NCBI RefSeq assembly: GCF_024713945.1
Contig: NC_134678.1
Coordinates: forward strand, 2,108,001 to 2,172,000
Length of the DNA: 64,000 bases
Source of the DNA: Dermatophagoides farinae
Taxonomy: Eukaryota > Arthropoda > Arachnida > Sarcoptiformes > Pyroglyphidae
Reading direction: 5' to 3'
Shown: positions 37,910 through 50,954 of the stretch, in pieces
Position numbering within the stretch: position 1 is the stretch's first letter
Layout of the letters: each line of letters opens with the position of its first letter
Position numbers and translations under genes: made by a program
The notes under the pieces: model-generated
Told to the model about the DNA's origin: nothing
Seen by the model: the letters and a program-made list of their open reading frames with translations, nothing else
Database searches by the model: none

Positions 37910-40900
37910 AAAAAAAAAACATAAATAAATTACCTTAACTAAAGTGTAGCTACTGGTTTGGTTTATATAATGATGATGCTCAACAAAATCGACAAAAATT
38001 TTTCCATTTCTCATTTCAATTTTATTTATTCATTTGCACCAAACAAAATAAAACAAAAAAAAAATGAATTCAATGATTCATTAATATGGACTTCTATATA
38101 ATGGCGAAAAAAAAAAGTTTCATGAATGCTGAATCGAAAACGCGAATGAATGAAAACTTTTCTTAGCAACTACTACTACTACTATCTGAACTGAAGATAG
38201 AAAAAAAAGTTTCAAACATTCAAACCGGACTGTGATTTTTTTTTGACTTTCTTCCATTGTGTATGGGTTTTTTCTTATTTTTGATTTATCACAACCAAAA
38301 AAAAAAGATGATCTACGACAACAACAACAACAAAAGAATTGAATTGAATTTTGAATCAAAAAAAAAAAAAAAAAGAAAGACAAGCAAAGACAGACCAAAC
38401 CGACAACAAACTCATATATATGTCGTCTCTGATGATAATGATAATTCAATTTGAGAATGATGAAATTTTTTTTCCTTTTTTTTTATTTCCTTTTGTGTAT
38501 TTTCAATTCGTTGCAACAATCATTTTTTTTTTGTTCGTTTATTATTGTTTAGCTTTGATTTCAATACTAGATGTTGATGGTGGTGATTTGCTTTTGATGT
38601 TCTCTTTGTTATTATTATTATTGCCGATGTTGTTGTTGTTGTTGTTGTCGTTGTTGTTGTTTGCGGTTGTTGTAATCATTATCATTGTGTGACCATTCTT
38701 TTACGATCAAGAATAAGAATCGAGAATAAATATCAAGAACAACAACAACAACAGCGAAAAAAAAATCCGATTGTCATTTTATAACACAGCCAAGTCGACA
38801 TTATATTCAGTCAATCATTCTGAATAAGAAACATAGTTGCAACCAATTGTTCCCAAACATACACACACAAAGACACATTTGGAATGTTTCAAATTGAATG
38901 GAACCCTAACATTCGTTATTTCTTTGTTTCCATGTTTTTTTTATATATATTAACGCTTGAGTTGTTTCTTTTCTACTTTTTTTTTGCTCGATTTGTATAT
39001 GGAGAGGTACATTTTTTTTTTTTGAATTCAATTGGACATCATCATCATTTCATTCACTCATTCGTTCATTCATCCACCCACAAGTTCCTAAGTTACATAA
39101 CATCATCACACATTGACCAACATAATCATCATCAACAACAACAACAAACTTCCAAACGACAATCATCATCATCAGAATTTTGTTTTTCTGTTTATGTGTA
39201 GCATCAAGCTAGGAATGACTATCCTTCATTGACTTTTGATTGTTTGGGTTGTATAATGTGTGTAATATAACTTTTTTTGTTGTTGTTGTTGTTGTTGTTG
39301 TTATTGTTGGCTCATTTTCATCATCAATTAGTTGAATTATATATGTTGTTATTGTTATTATTATGTTGTGGTATACCAAAGTTTCATCGAGTTTTTTTTC
39401 TCTTTTCATAAAGATGATAATTTGTGTCTGTGGAACACTTGTTTAAATGTCGTCATTGTCATCATCATTGGTCGTGTTTCACCAAGCCCTTTTTTTTCTT
39501 GCTTATTTTGTTGTCGTTGTCACTGTTGTTCCAAATCGGAACAATCCAACAAACAGTCAAAATAATAAAAATTACACAAACCTAGTACCTGGATATACAT
39601 GTATTGGATGTATGGAACCTATCAATTTACCTTAATTAGCTCTCAAAGGTCGTTACAACATTGTTGTTTTCACTAGAATCGTTGTTGCTTCTTTTGATAA
39701 TGACATAGGGTTCCATTATATATGATTACAATTTTGTTTGCTCATCCATTTTTTCTTGGCTCTTTTTTTCCATGTTTCGATCAAACTTTTTGTTTTCATT
39801 TCAACATTTGTCATTCTGTGTGTTTCTTGTGTGATTGATTTGTGCATTGTTGTTGTTGTTGTCCCATAAGACAACAGAAAAAAACATTTAATTCCAAATA
39901 AGTTCCAAATTATTATGAATCTGTGCAATCATGATTTTTTTTTGATTTACAGAGAAATAATGATCCAACAAACAAACAAGAGAAACTCTATTTCATTTTT
40001 TTTCATCATCGTTTTGCATGAGATAGTTTACCGGTAAATCCATGAAATAACTACAATGATCATTTTGTTGTTGTTGTTTTTGCTGCTGTTGACTTCATTT
40101 GCAAGGAATCGCCTAAAAATATATTCAAAAAAATGAAGAAAAATTCGAATATGAATGCAATTCAATCTGAATCCCGAATATAAATAACCATAGAACCAAA
40201 AAAAAAAAAAGATTTAAAATCGATTTTCCATCTGAATATTCCGTGTTGTTATTTTTTTTTTTTTTTGTTTTTTTTGTATTCAGGCTGTATCGATGTCATC
40301 GATATACAGAGTATATTCGACTATCATCAATCTAAATTTTCTTGGCAGCAGCAACAATATCCACAACATACGCACAGCTTGCAATCGTATGCTATGTGTT
40401 TTCTATTCATGAATTTTGTTGTTGTTGTCGTTGCTTGTTTTTTTTTTTTTTTTTTTTTGATTCTCATCTCCTATTTACTGAAAACATCACCAATATATCT
40501 GCTTTCATTTTTGCTTTGGTACACACATATTCATCTACATTTATTACAAAAATGATTGGATTTGACCATCATGATCAATGCATCACTTTTTTTTCCTGTT
40601 ATTATTAAAGTTGTTGACTACCTTTATTTTATATACCAACCACCAAAATACTCACTAAACAACATCATATTGGAGGAAAAAAGTTTGTTCGGGAAGAAAA
40701 TCATGTTGTATGATGTTTGTTATGCCATGATGTTGTCGTTGTTGTTGTTCAGTTATTTTTTTTTCATTCTTAGTTTACAATTTTATTTTATTTAGATTAA
40801 TCGATAAGGGAAAGCTGACCGAACCTAGCTGCTGCTACTGTTTTTTTTTTTTTTTTTTTTTGTTTGGTTCGTGTTTTTTCTTGTTTCATCAATTGGTTTC

Positions 40901-41290
40901 ATCATATCTATTCTCTATTTTCCTCTGGTCTTTGATGATTGTCTTGATTTTTTTTATGTTATCTGGATCATATATATGCACCAAAATTCTAATAAATTTT
41001 TTTTCTATTATTATTCATTCAGAATCTATTATCATATGAACAACGATGATGATTTTTTTCTACTGCTTGCTTGAATAGTTTTTTTTTCATTTGGATCACT
41101 TGGAATTTAAGCCAATTATATATCATATACACATATGCTTCTTTCTTGGAAGTGTGTGCTTGTGGTGAAGGAATTAGTGAATATCTATATCGACATTAAC
41201 CACAATCACACACACACATACACACTATTCAACATTAAAAAAGATACATAGAGAATAAGAGAGAATTTATATTCTTAGTTATTTGTGTTA

Positions 41291-41371
41291 ATAGTAACTT
41301 GGTGATGATGATAGAGTTACTATAAGTCCGGATTTAGTACAAACATGTTCGGACTATCAGTAGTAATCATC
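41291..41371. repeat. Nested imperfect inverted repeats
   Basis: ATAGTAACT (41291-41299) is the exact reverse complement of AGTTACTAT (41315-41323). The latter continues into AAGTCCG, which pairs with CGGACT about 20 bases further on, and then with AGTAGTAAT. The three segments offer two competing hairpins. The sequence is not a simple repeat, so it may be part of a decayed mobile element. Confidence 0.45.
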
Positions 41372-44300
41372 TAGTATTGATTGTCTATGATGACCATATG
41401 GTTAAGAAACACTGATCAATGAATTGTATGGACTTTTGTTTGGAAAAATATATGGATGATGATGATGATAATGATGCTAAATGCTCAATAGCTGATCATA
41501 AAAGTGGTAATATAAGTAGTAAAGATAAATGATTGGCAATGGCCAGTTGGCTATCTCTTTTTCTTTCTAATTATAGTCATATAATAAAGATGAGTTTTTT
41601 TTTCATTACTTCATATATTATGTTGAAGAAAATAGTTATTAAACCTTTATACGTTTTTTCTTTTTCTTATTATTATCATTATAATCTTCAGCCATTTTTT
41701 TTCACTATTAGTCTGACCGACAAAACAATAACAATAACCGAAAAACCGATCAACTAACCGATGAAAAGAATCTGATGAGTAGAAAGAAAAATAATGTTTT
41801 CAAATCTTTCATATGATCACAATCACTATAGTGACTATTATGTACAATGTTCCATTCTATTTTTTTTGCCATTCAAATTCTGGATTTTTTTTTAAACAAT
41901 ATGCAATTTGTTTTGCTTATCACATATAATTAGTATCAACATTATGTATTCTGAAGAATTTGATTCAAAAATGAAAACAATTGATTCGTGACATAAATGA
42001 TCCAACAAATCCATCATCAAATTCTATCATTCTATTCATTCAATTGTATTGATCAATCACGTTATTCTCTTCGTTTTTTTTTTTTTTTTTGGTTTTCCAT
42101 TCATATCTACCATCAAGAAGGTTCATTAATGGCGATCATCATTGATCATGATTTGGATTGTTCATTTTTGAATGTTAAAAAAGAAAAAGATTCTTTGATT
42201 AAATTTATTACTTTTTTTTTTGTTTCAAGTAATCAAAAAAATCACCTGATTGAATTGAAATTTTTTTCGTTTCCATTCTGTTTTCACAAACACACGCACA
42301 CACACACACAGAACGGTAGTCCAATTTCCTATTATTATTGTTTCGCATATACTCAAATTTAAATTTGTATCTCATTGTTTTTTTTTATTATCATGTACTT
42401 TTATGATATACGACCGAATTTTTTTTTTTTTTTTTTTTTGAGAAACTACTTTGCCATACCAATGATTGAAAATTATATTTTTTTTTTGTTTCCCATTGTT
42501 CTTCATTCTTTATTATTACCATATATCACATTGTACAAGATATTTTCATGCGATTTTTTTTCTGATCCACTCAGATTGGTCAAACTGTCTGTAAATTTTC
42601 CAGGATTTTTTTTTTATTTCCTACCATTATGCAGCAAAAAAAAAAATATGTATCACAATCAATTTAACGATAGTGGCCAGGCAAATAACAACAACAACAG
42701 CAACAAAAAGTGGAAAAAAATTAAATAATAAATTCAGAATAATCACATTCGAATAACCATAAGGCTAACGATATGATGATGCTCTGGTTTTTTTTTCGCT
42801 AGTTTATTCGTTTTGTGCTTATACGACCATGGACCAGACAACAACAGAAAAAAAATGAAAATAAATAAAACTTTGCTGAATCTTGCTCATGTATACACAC
42901 ACACACACACACAATGTAAACTAATGTTAATAATAAAAAAAAATGAAAAAGATATGAGTTTTTCTATGTCCTCCTCCTATTTCTTCTTCTTCTCCTTGTC
43001 CTGGATCAATGTTTCTTCAACAATATTCGATGCTGTATCGTTGATGGTCGGCATCGAAATCAGTCGATCCTGAAGTTTTTTTTGCATTGTTTTGTATTGT
43101 TTTCATTATTATTATTGCTATATCGTTATATTATATTTGGTGGATGCGGCTGCTTATCGTTATATCGATATTATTACCCATGGCCTTTCGCATATTTATA
43201 TATACGCACGCACACACAGAAGTAAATAATCACAATTATTGATTATTAATCGTCACTAAATGCTGAGATGGCAAGAATTTTTTTCGTTCTTCTCTTTCTC
43301 TTTTTTTTTGACGATCCATGTAATATTTCGAACATACAATAGAAAGTATGTGTTGTCATGATATCAATGAAAAACATTTCGGTCAAGAGAGGGCAGAATC
43401 GAAAAGAGGAACAAAAAAAAATTTCAAACAAAACCAAAACCAACAAATACGCGTTCCATTTTTTTTTTTTTTTTTTGGTTTTCATCGAAATGCACATACA
43501 AACAGAATAGACAGAATAATATGGCCATCATCATCATCATTATCACAATGTGTCCATGTAATGTTTGGATTCTATTTGAAATCAACACGCACATTTATAA
43601 GTTTTTCAAGAAAATAATGTTCGTTTGTTGAATCAGATATTTATGGATGATGATGATGATGATGAGCCATAGCAAAAGCAAAGACCAAACGTAAAGATTC
43701 ATTGAATCATTGAATTTATTGTTGTGATGAAGGCCAAGAAATGAAAATGAAAAATTTATACTGGTTTTTATCGTTTGTTTTGTGCTAAATATATTGGTAA
43801 TCGATAATTTACCCATTCGACGATTATCAATTTATTTATACACAAAAAAAGTGTTATAATATTACATACATTTGACAATATATATAGAATGTGTGTGTGT
43901 GTGCTTATGAATGGTTGAAAATTTATTTATTTTTGGATTCTATTCGCATGGAAAAAGTTTTTTTTTCATTTTGTTTGTTTGTTTATTTTTTGCTTTGCTT
44001 TTTTTTCTCTATTTTTCCTGATTCGATCGGTTTTTTTTCATAATGTGCATGAATATTCTGGTATATACGAGAAAATATTTTTAACTAAAATCAACATAAA
44101 CACACACACACACACACACAAACGCACACAGAATTGACGTTTGTTTATTTCCAAAAGTTTTCCGTTTTTGATTCTATTTCATAAACATTAACACCTACGT
44201 ACACAAAATTTGTCAAAAAAAAATATGAAGAAATTTTTCAAACACTCCATTTTTTTGAGAATTTAATGGGTAAACCGATAACGTAAAAAAAAGGTTGAAT

Positions 44301-47300
44301 AATGGTTAATGGATGACGCAAACCATATAAACCAAACAACAACAACAACAACAACAACACATCACATTGACAACAATAGTTGATGATTGGTTAATGTTGA
44401 CAACAACAACAACAACAACCGAAAAAAAAAACACAAAAGAATAATATCTAGACCTCAATGATGATGATGATGAAATGGTTTCAACATCTAGCAAAAAAAA
44501 AAAAAAAAAAAAAAATGAATGAGAAAAAAATCGAATGTGATGAAAAAAACTTTGTTTTTTTTTCACCACCACCATTCACGACCATTATCATCAACAACAT
44601 CATCATCAACAACAAAACTACCGTTAGTTGAATTATTTATCATGAATTTTTTTTTTATTTCCATAAAATTCATTGAACGTCGTCATCGTTTTCCATTCTA
44701 TTCAATTTGTGTGTATGCGTGTGTGCAGTAGTAGTATATAAATGGTATATATTCGTGAATGTAACCGACAATAGAAAATTGTATTGAATGAATAAATGAA
44801 AAAAAAATGAAGAAACTCATCATACCGTATGTTCTAGCCCCCCTTTCTTCCTTTTAAATGTGAATAGAATCGAATAAGAATAAAATAGATTTTTTATTTC
44901 ACGAAAAAGAAGAAAAAGAAATTGAAAGAAAATATTGTATATATGTGTGCATGTTTTTATTTTATTTATGATTGAATGAATAAAAAGCAACAGTGAAAGA
45001 AAAAGAAAAGAAATTTTTTTTTTTAAAGAAATTGTAATTATGTCCTCCCCATTCATAATATACTTGAAGAGAATGAATGGATGGATGAATGAATCAAAAA
45101 AAGAAAGAAAGAATGCAATGTATGTAATAATTGCATTCACCAATTCAAAATTCATTTTCAGTTTTAGATTGCATAACTATTCATTCTTTCTTTTTTTTGT
45201 TGTTCTTATTCTTCAATCACGAATGCGATACTATGATAATAATGATGATGATGATGATGATGATGAGTGGAAATGAAATGAAATTTTTCTGTTTTTGTCG
45301 CTTGTCTATTCATTGAGAAAAAAGAATTTTGTTTATATTTTAAATAATAATAATCACCATTATCATATTGATAATCAATAAAATTTAGAATGAAATTCTG
45401 TTTCAAATTTTCAAAATTCAAATTCACAATATTCAACTGTCTGATCTATTATCATCTGTAATAATAAAAATAAGTGGTAAAAATTTTCTTAGATCCAATT
45501 CATGATGGAATAATTTCATCTGTCATATACAATTTGATGTGTAGTAATCGATAGGTACAATGTAATGATACCAAATGACATTTATTTTGGCCATCATTTT
45601 TTTTTCTTCTCACTGTATTCGATTATTTATAATTATTATCATCATCATAATCATTATTACTTCAGCTGTAATGGTGGTGATGATGATGATGATTCAATCA
45701 TCACTATTTCATTTCATATTTAATTTTATTTTATTTTTTTTGCTTTTTGATATAATTAAATTATTTTTTTTTCTTGCTTTGATGTTGATGAAAAGAATCT
45801 TTTTTCGTGTTCATTTATTCTGATGCAATTTTATTCTTTCTGTGCTCATGAATTTATTCATTTCCAATATTTGCTTTTTTTGACAGTTTCAAATTTTTTT
45901 TTCTTCTACTTAAATGAATCCGTATGAATGTCACGATTGATGATGATGATGGTGATGATGATGATGATAATGACAATGATTACAGTGGAAAGACTAATCA
46001 TTATTATCATCATTAATTTTGATTCTTTGCCATTTTTTTTTTCGTAGCAATTCTTTCAGAATCAAATGGAATGATGACCAATCGAAATGGATAAAGTTTA
46101 ATTAAATTCAATTGATAGCGATTTTAATCTATTTAATTTTTTTTTCATTTAATTAATTTATTTCATTATATTTCATTGAAATGATCTACTATCGTCGTAA
46201 AAAAAATAGTAAAGAGACTAATGCATCATTAAAGATGATGATGATGATGTCAAATTTTGAATGGTCAATCATGAATTTAGTTTCTTGTTGTCGGATGATG
46301 ACTTTGTCCATCTGCAGACACTGATATATATTACAATTTGTTTCCTTGTCTTTGTGATGATGATGATGATGATGATTGTCTCAATTGAACCGAAACGAAA
46401 TAGATTCATTGATGTCCGGCTTTCATTCATGACCATAATAATAATGATAATGATGATGACATTGGTTCAACAGAGAAAAAAAATAGCTAATATAGCTGAC
46501 GAGACGAATTGAGTTTGAAAGGAAAAAAAAACTTTTTTATTTTATTTTTTGAATTTCTCAGGAATTCGTTAGTAAAAAACTTGATATATTTCAGTATATT
46601 TGAGGACATCAACAAGAACATCATAAATATTATGCCAACTTTTTTTTCCAACAGTAAATAATGTCCTTTTTTTTCTTGCTGCTCTGGTCAGCGACAAAAT
46701 GAGTTCTTTATTTTGTCATCAATTCCATTTGGCTCATACGATTGATGTTGTTGTGTGTGTGTGTGTGATCATTTATGATGATGTTGATGATCATGATGGT
46801 TGAACAAAATGGTAAAGAAGATAAAAAGATGGAAAAGATTCAAAGAAAAAGGGAGAGATTCTTTGAATTGTAAATGCAGCTGGTGTATACAAGTCAAACT
46901 CTCTCTCTCGCTCTTGCTTCATATCTATCTAATTGTTCTTGTTTGAATCCGAATGAATGAATTTCTATGGACTAGAATAGAAATAGAAATAACGGTCAAC
47001 TTGTCAAGTTCATCATTTATGGATGACTGAACAACACGGAATCTGCAACATTGAATGAAATAATAATATTCAGAGCAAAAAAAAAAAAAAAGAAAAGAAA
47101 GAGAAAGGGAGACGATTTTCTTTACATGACTATTTTGTCTCTCACGCTCAAACTGTACCCGTATCCGTATTAAATTCTTTCAATGTGAAATCTTCACTTA
47201 CATAACAATGTCTTCGTAATCGTCTTTGGCATTGTTATCCAGATATTTAACTGCATGTTTCATACAGATTAATTCAAACTATTTAGAAATTTTTATCATA

Positions 47301-49798
47301 TTTTGATCATTTTCATCATGATACATCATAATTTTTATATATTGCCAGAATCTGGCCAAAAGAAAAAAAAATTAAGCTCAATTTAATTTATCCAATCAAA
47401 TAGACTAAACTAGACAAACATGACATATGTACACACACACCAAAAACAACATGTACGATGATTTGTTGAAACAATCTAATTGATATAATGATTAAATTGT
47501 GATATAATGTTACGATCATTTTTTTTTTATTTTTGCTGTCTGTTTTTTTTCTGTCATGTTATTTTTTTTTTGTTTCTCGCTAAGATTACTCGAATTAGTA
47601 TACTAAACAATCCGATCATCATCATCATCATTGTTATCTTTCATGTTGTTTGATTCTGTTCTGTTCTGTTTTTTTTTGGGGTGTTATATGTTTGATTGAG
47701 AAAAAATAAACATCAATTGAGATGTTGTCGTCGTCGTCGTTTTTTTTTTTTTTTGGTTTTTGGTTGATGTGTGTGTGTTTACACATGAAACTACAATCCA
47801 ATTATTGTTGCCGAAATCAACCGAATACATTGGATGACAATCCCAAAAAATACAAGATCGATTCGTTTATATCGTCAGTTTTATTGTTCCATTTAATTAA
47901 GATGATGATCTAGATTTAGTTTGCGTTAAAGTTGAACATTTTCACGATGATCATCATCAAATGATCAATTTATCACAGTGAAAATTTATAACTATTGAGT
48001 GATGACAAAAAAAAATGCAAAGGGAAAAAATTTAGTAGACAAAACCAGAAAAAAAGAGTTAATTAAATCGATTCTTGTATTTTTTTTTGTACACATTTGA
48101 TTAACAACATGCTAATTATTCTGAAAGAGAAGGCATGAAAAAAAAATTTCCCTAATTTCAATTATAAATGGTCATTAGTGATGATGGTTAGAGAAAGAAA
48201 AGCTCTGTAAATTAAACTGGATTTAATATTATATATATATTGCCATCATCGCTCGTTCACTCTGTCCCCTTGTATCGTTCCCCTTGTGATTCTAATTCTT
48301 TTTGTGGCTGTTTCATTTAATGAGAATGAAAAAACGAGAGAGAGAGAGAGAGAGAGAGACGATGCATTAAAATCAATGTTGATGGATGACCGAATGCATT
48401 TCGTGTCTGTCTATGTAATTTGAAAATTCCATTCACTAAACTGGTACCATGCTTGTTTTCAAATCAAAGGGAATAAAAAAAAGGGAGAAAAAAAATTTTT
48501 TTTTGACTATATAGTCAACGAACAATCTATGAATCAGAAAAAAAGTGGAAAATGAAAATGAAAAAAAATAACGGCAATCCAATTTAGTTCCATGATTGAT
48601 ATTACTGTTATTAGCTTTTTTTTCTCAGTTTTAAAAGTTGTATTTGAGCAAATGATTCAATTTTTTTTTGTCTACACTCTCTTTCTCTTTCTGGGTACCA
48701 AAATAATCAAAATGAAATAGAATGAGTGTAAAAAAATAGAGAAAAAAAGAAACTTTAATATGAAAAATTTTTTTATTTTATTTTATTCTCATTCCGATTG
48801 TTGTCTCTCTCTCTCTCACTCTCTCTTTATCTTCTTCGCCACTAGTTCAACTACATCCCCCATTATTCTACGAGTTTTTTTTGTCGTCATTATTCCTGGA
48901 ATTTATAATACTGGCCTCGATCATTCTTGCATTCTTCACAACTTTCCATCAAATTCTTTATTTTACTTTTTTTTCTTGTTATAACTGAATTTGACCAAAT
49001 GGCGTTTTTTTTCTTCATTGGTTGCAATTTAACCAATGCATAACTATTGACCACGAGTGAAAAAAAACGAAATAAACAAACAAAAAAAATCAAACAACTC
49101 TCCAGCTAGGCTAAATTTCAATAGAGTGAAATGAAAATTCAACTGAGCTTTTTTTTTAAAAAAAAATGCAATCTTTATGAAAAAAAACCAATGCAAACAC
49201 AACGCATACACACACACAACACGAAGTCTCATAGGAAATAAAAAAAAAATTCATTCACTGTCCAAGAATAATATTTGAAGTGAAAAAAATATACACAAAT
49301 ATGCAAAAATATTTGGTGAATGCAATGAAAAACATTTTTTGTTATCATCACAGCACAAACAACAACAACAACAACTACGTCTCACATTCCATCATTTTTA
49401 CATGCAATTTTTTTTCCTACCATTTAGTTCACATCATCAAATATTTCAACAGCCAAATCAGCATCAGTAGCACATTAAACATGGAACAATGGAATTTTTT
49501 TCCCAACCACTTTCTCAACAATGCATAAAAAAAATGAATCATTGATTCATTAATGAATTGGCCTACATTTGTGTATTTGAAATGAATAAAAATGAACGAA
49601 TAAATGAAGCAATGGCAGAAAAATCATTGTTAAATATGAATACGAAAAAAAAGAATGACGAACAAACGAACGAACGAAAAAAAAAATTTTATTATTTTAT
49701 TAGTCAACTGATAAGCTTATTTTTTTTTGGATGATGTTCGTTAAAAGTCTGTTGCCATTTTGTTTGTAATTTATATATATATTCAAATGTATATGTGT

Positions 49799-49800
<2 letters not shown>

Positions 49801-49832
<32 letters not shown>
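49801..49832. repeat. (GT)16 microsatellite
   Basis: An uninterrupted GT array about 470 bp upstream of exon 3. Confidence 0.85.
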
Positions 49833-49837
<5 letters not shown>

Positions 49838-50298
49838 AATTCGATTTATTCCGTACAATCCGTTTTACATTTGTTTCACATTGTGTTCATATTTATAAAT
49901 GAATAGAAATGTGGAAAAAAAATTGTAGATTGTATATAATAATCAAAAAGTGAATGGAAACAAAAAAAAACTGGAATCGGAAATGTCTTTTGTATAGCTG
50001 GTAGGCTAAAAAAAAAAAAAATCAAGCCATATATTTATGACCAATGAATCAACACTGTATTACCCATTTTTACCCATTTTTTAAGAGAGAATATTGAAAG
50101 GGAAAAAAATTAATTTATATGTGTGTAGTTAAATTTTTTTTTGTGTGTTCATATATATGCAGTTGTTACTAATTATTGTCCATTAAAAAAAATGGACACA
50201 ATGATATTACCAGATGAGTTTTTTTTTTTTTTTTTTTTGGTTATAAATAATAATCATTTTTTTTCATTTTTTCGTTTCATCTTTTCAAATATTCATAG

Positions 50299-50954
50299 GT
50301 GAAAATGCTTCAATTGGTTGTGTAATGGAAGCCATACCAAATGTACAAATCGAATGGGAATGGCGTGGCCGTACAATACGTAATATGTCATTAATGACAT
50401 TTGGTCGTCAAATGTATCTAATACGTGAAAGTTATAGCCCATCCGGTGTTATGATGTCATTATTACCGGTTGGTGATGGTGATAATTCACAATTAGATCT
50501 TATTACCGATGATGATGATATCAATTATAATGATAATAAATAATAATAATAATAATCATAATCATCATCATCAACAACAACAACAATCGAATATTAAAGA
50601 ATCAAATGAAAATTCATTACTTTATTCATCATATTCTGTACAACAGCATCAGCATCAACAACAACAACAACAACAGCAACAGCAACAAAAGTTATTATTA
50701 ACATCTGGTGATCATCATCATGAATCTATCATGATACCATCAACAGAATCTACTAGTTTTGATCGACAACATCATCATCGAGTTCATCGATCCAATTTGA
50801 ATTCAAACGTTGATCCAATGTCTACATTTTTATCATCAACAACATCAGAATCATCATCATCATCATCATCGAAAACGTCCATAACATCAGAGACCACTTA
50901 TAAACGCACAAGTACTTTATACATAATGAACGCTTTGGAAAAGGACAGTGGAAG
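50299..50954 (+). CDS. Kekkon-like LRR-Ig receptor, exon 3 (Ig domain with long low-complexity insert; frame break)
   Basis: The exon completes the Gly codon from exon 2 and continues ENASIGCVMEAIPNVQIEWEW, the B and C strands of an Ig domain (C487, tryptophans near 499-501). After LIRESYS near 50440 the sequence becomes D/N/H/Q/S-rich for about 150 codons, then returns to Ig character at about 50893 with KRTSTLYIMNALEKDSGR, the E-F strands expected just before the second Ig cysteine. As given, the frame hits TAA at 50541. The second part is read one frame over, and the switch lies in an AAT microsatellite at 50538-50540, where one extra A would explain it. The donor AG/GTTAGT at 50955 leaves two bases. 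Mixed CAA/CAG codons in the poly-Q suggest the insert is translated. Alternatives are an unrecognised short intron, an assembly indel, or a true loss-of-function allele. Confidence 0.82.
50534..50697 (+). repeat. In-frame AAT/CAT/CAA/CAG arrays coding N, H and Q runs
   Basis: Consecutive AAT, CAT and CAA arrays, then a mixed CAG/CAT/CAA array (50641-50691), encode Asn, His and Gln runs within the Ig-domain insert. Synonymous CAG interruptions in the CAA run fit a translated Gln tract. The frame break of exon 3 falls at the first array. Confidence 0.7.

Larger units (their letters stand above)
36190..50298 (+). other. Intron between exons 2 and 3 (14,109 bp)
   Basis: Starts GTAGGT and ends TATTCATAG. 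The join restores a Gly codon (YE-G-ENAS) and a continuous Ig domain. No nested gene is supportable. Contents include a 30-bp perfect palindrome (37880-37909), inverted repeats at 41291-41371, a GT16 array (49801-49832), a GA run (48338-48359), and many GATG/CAT and CAA/TTG trinucleotide arrays whose translations give the long L/V/M/N/D-run open frames. Confidence 0.85.
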
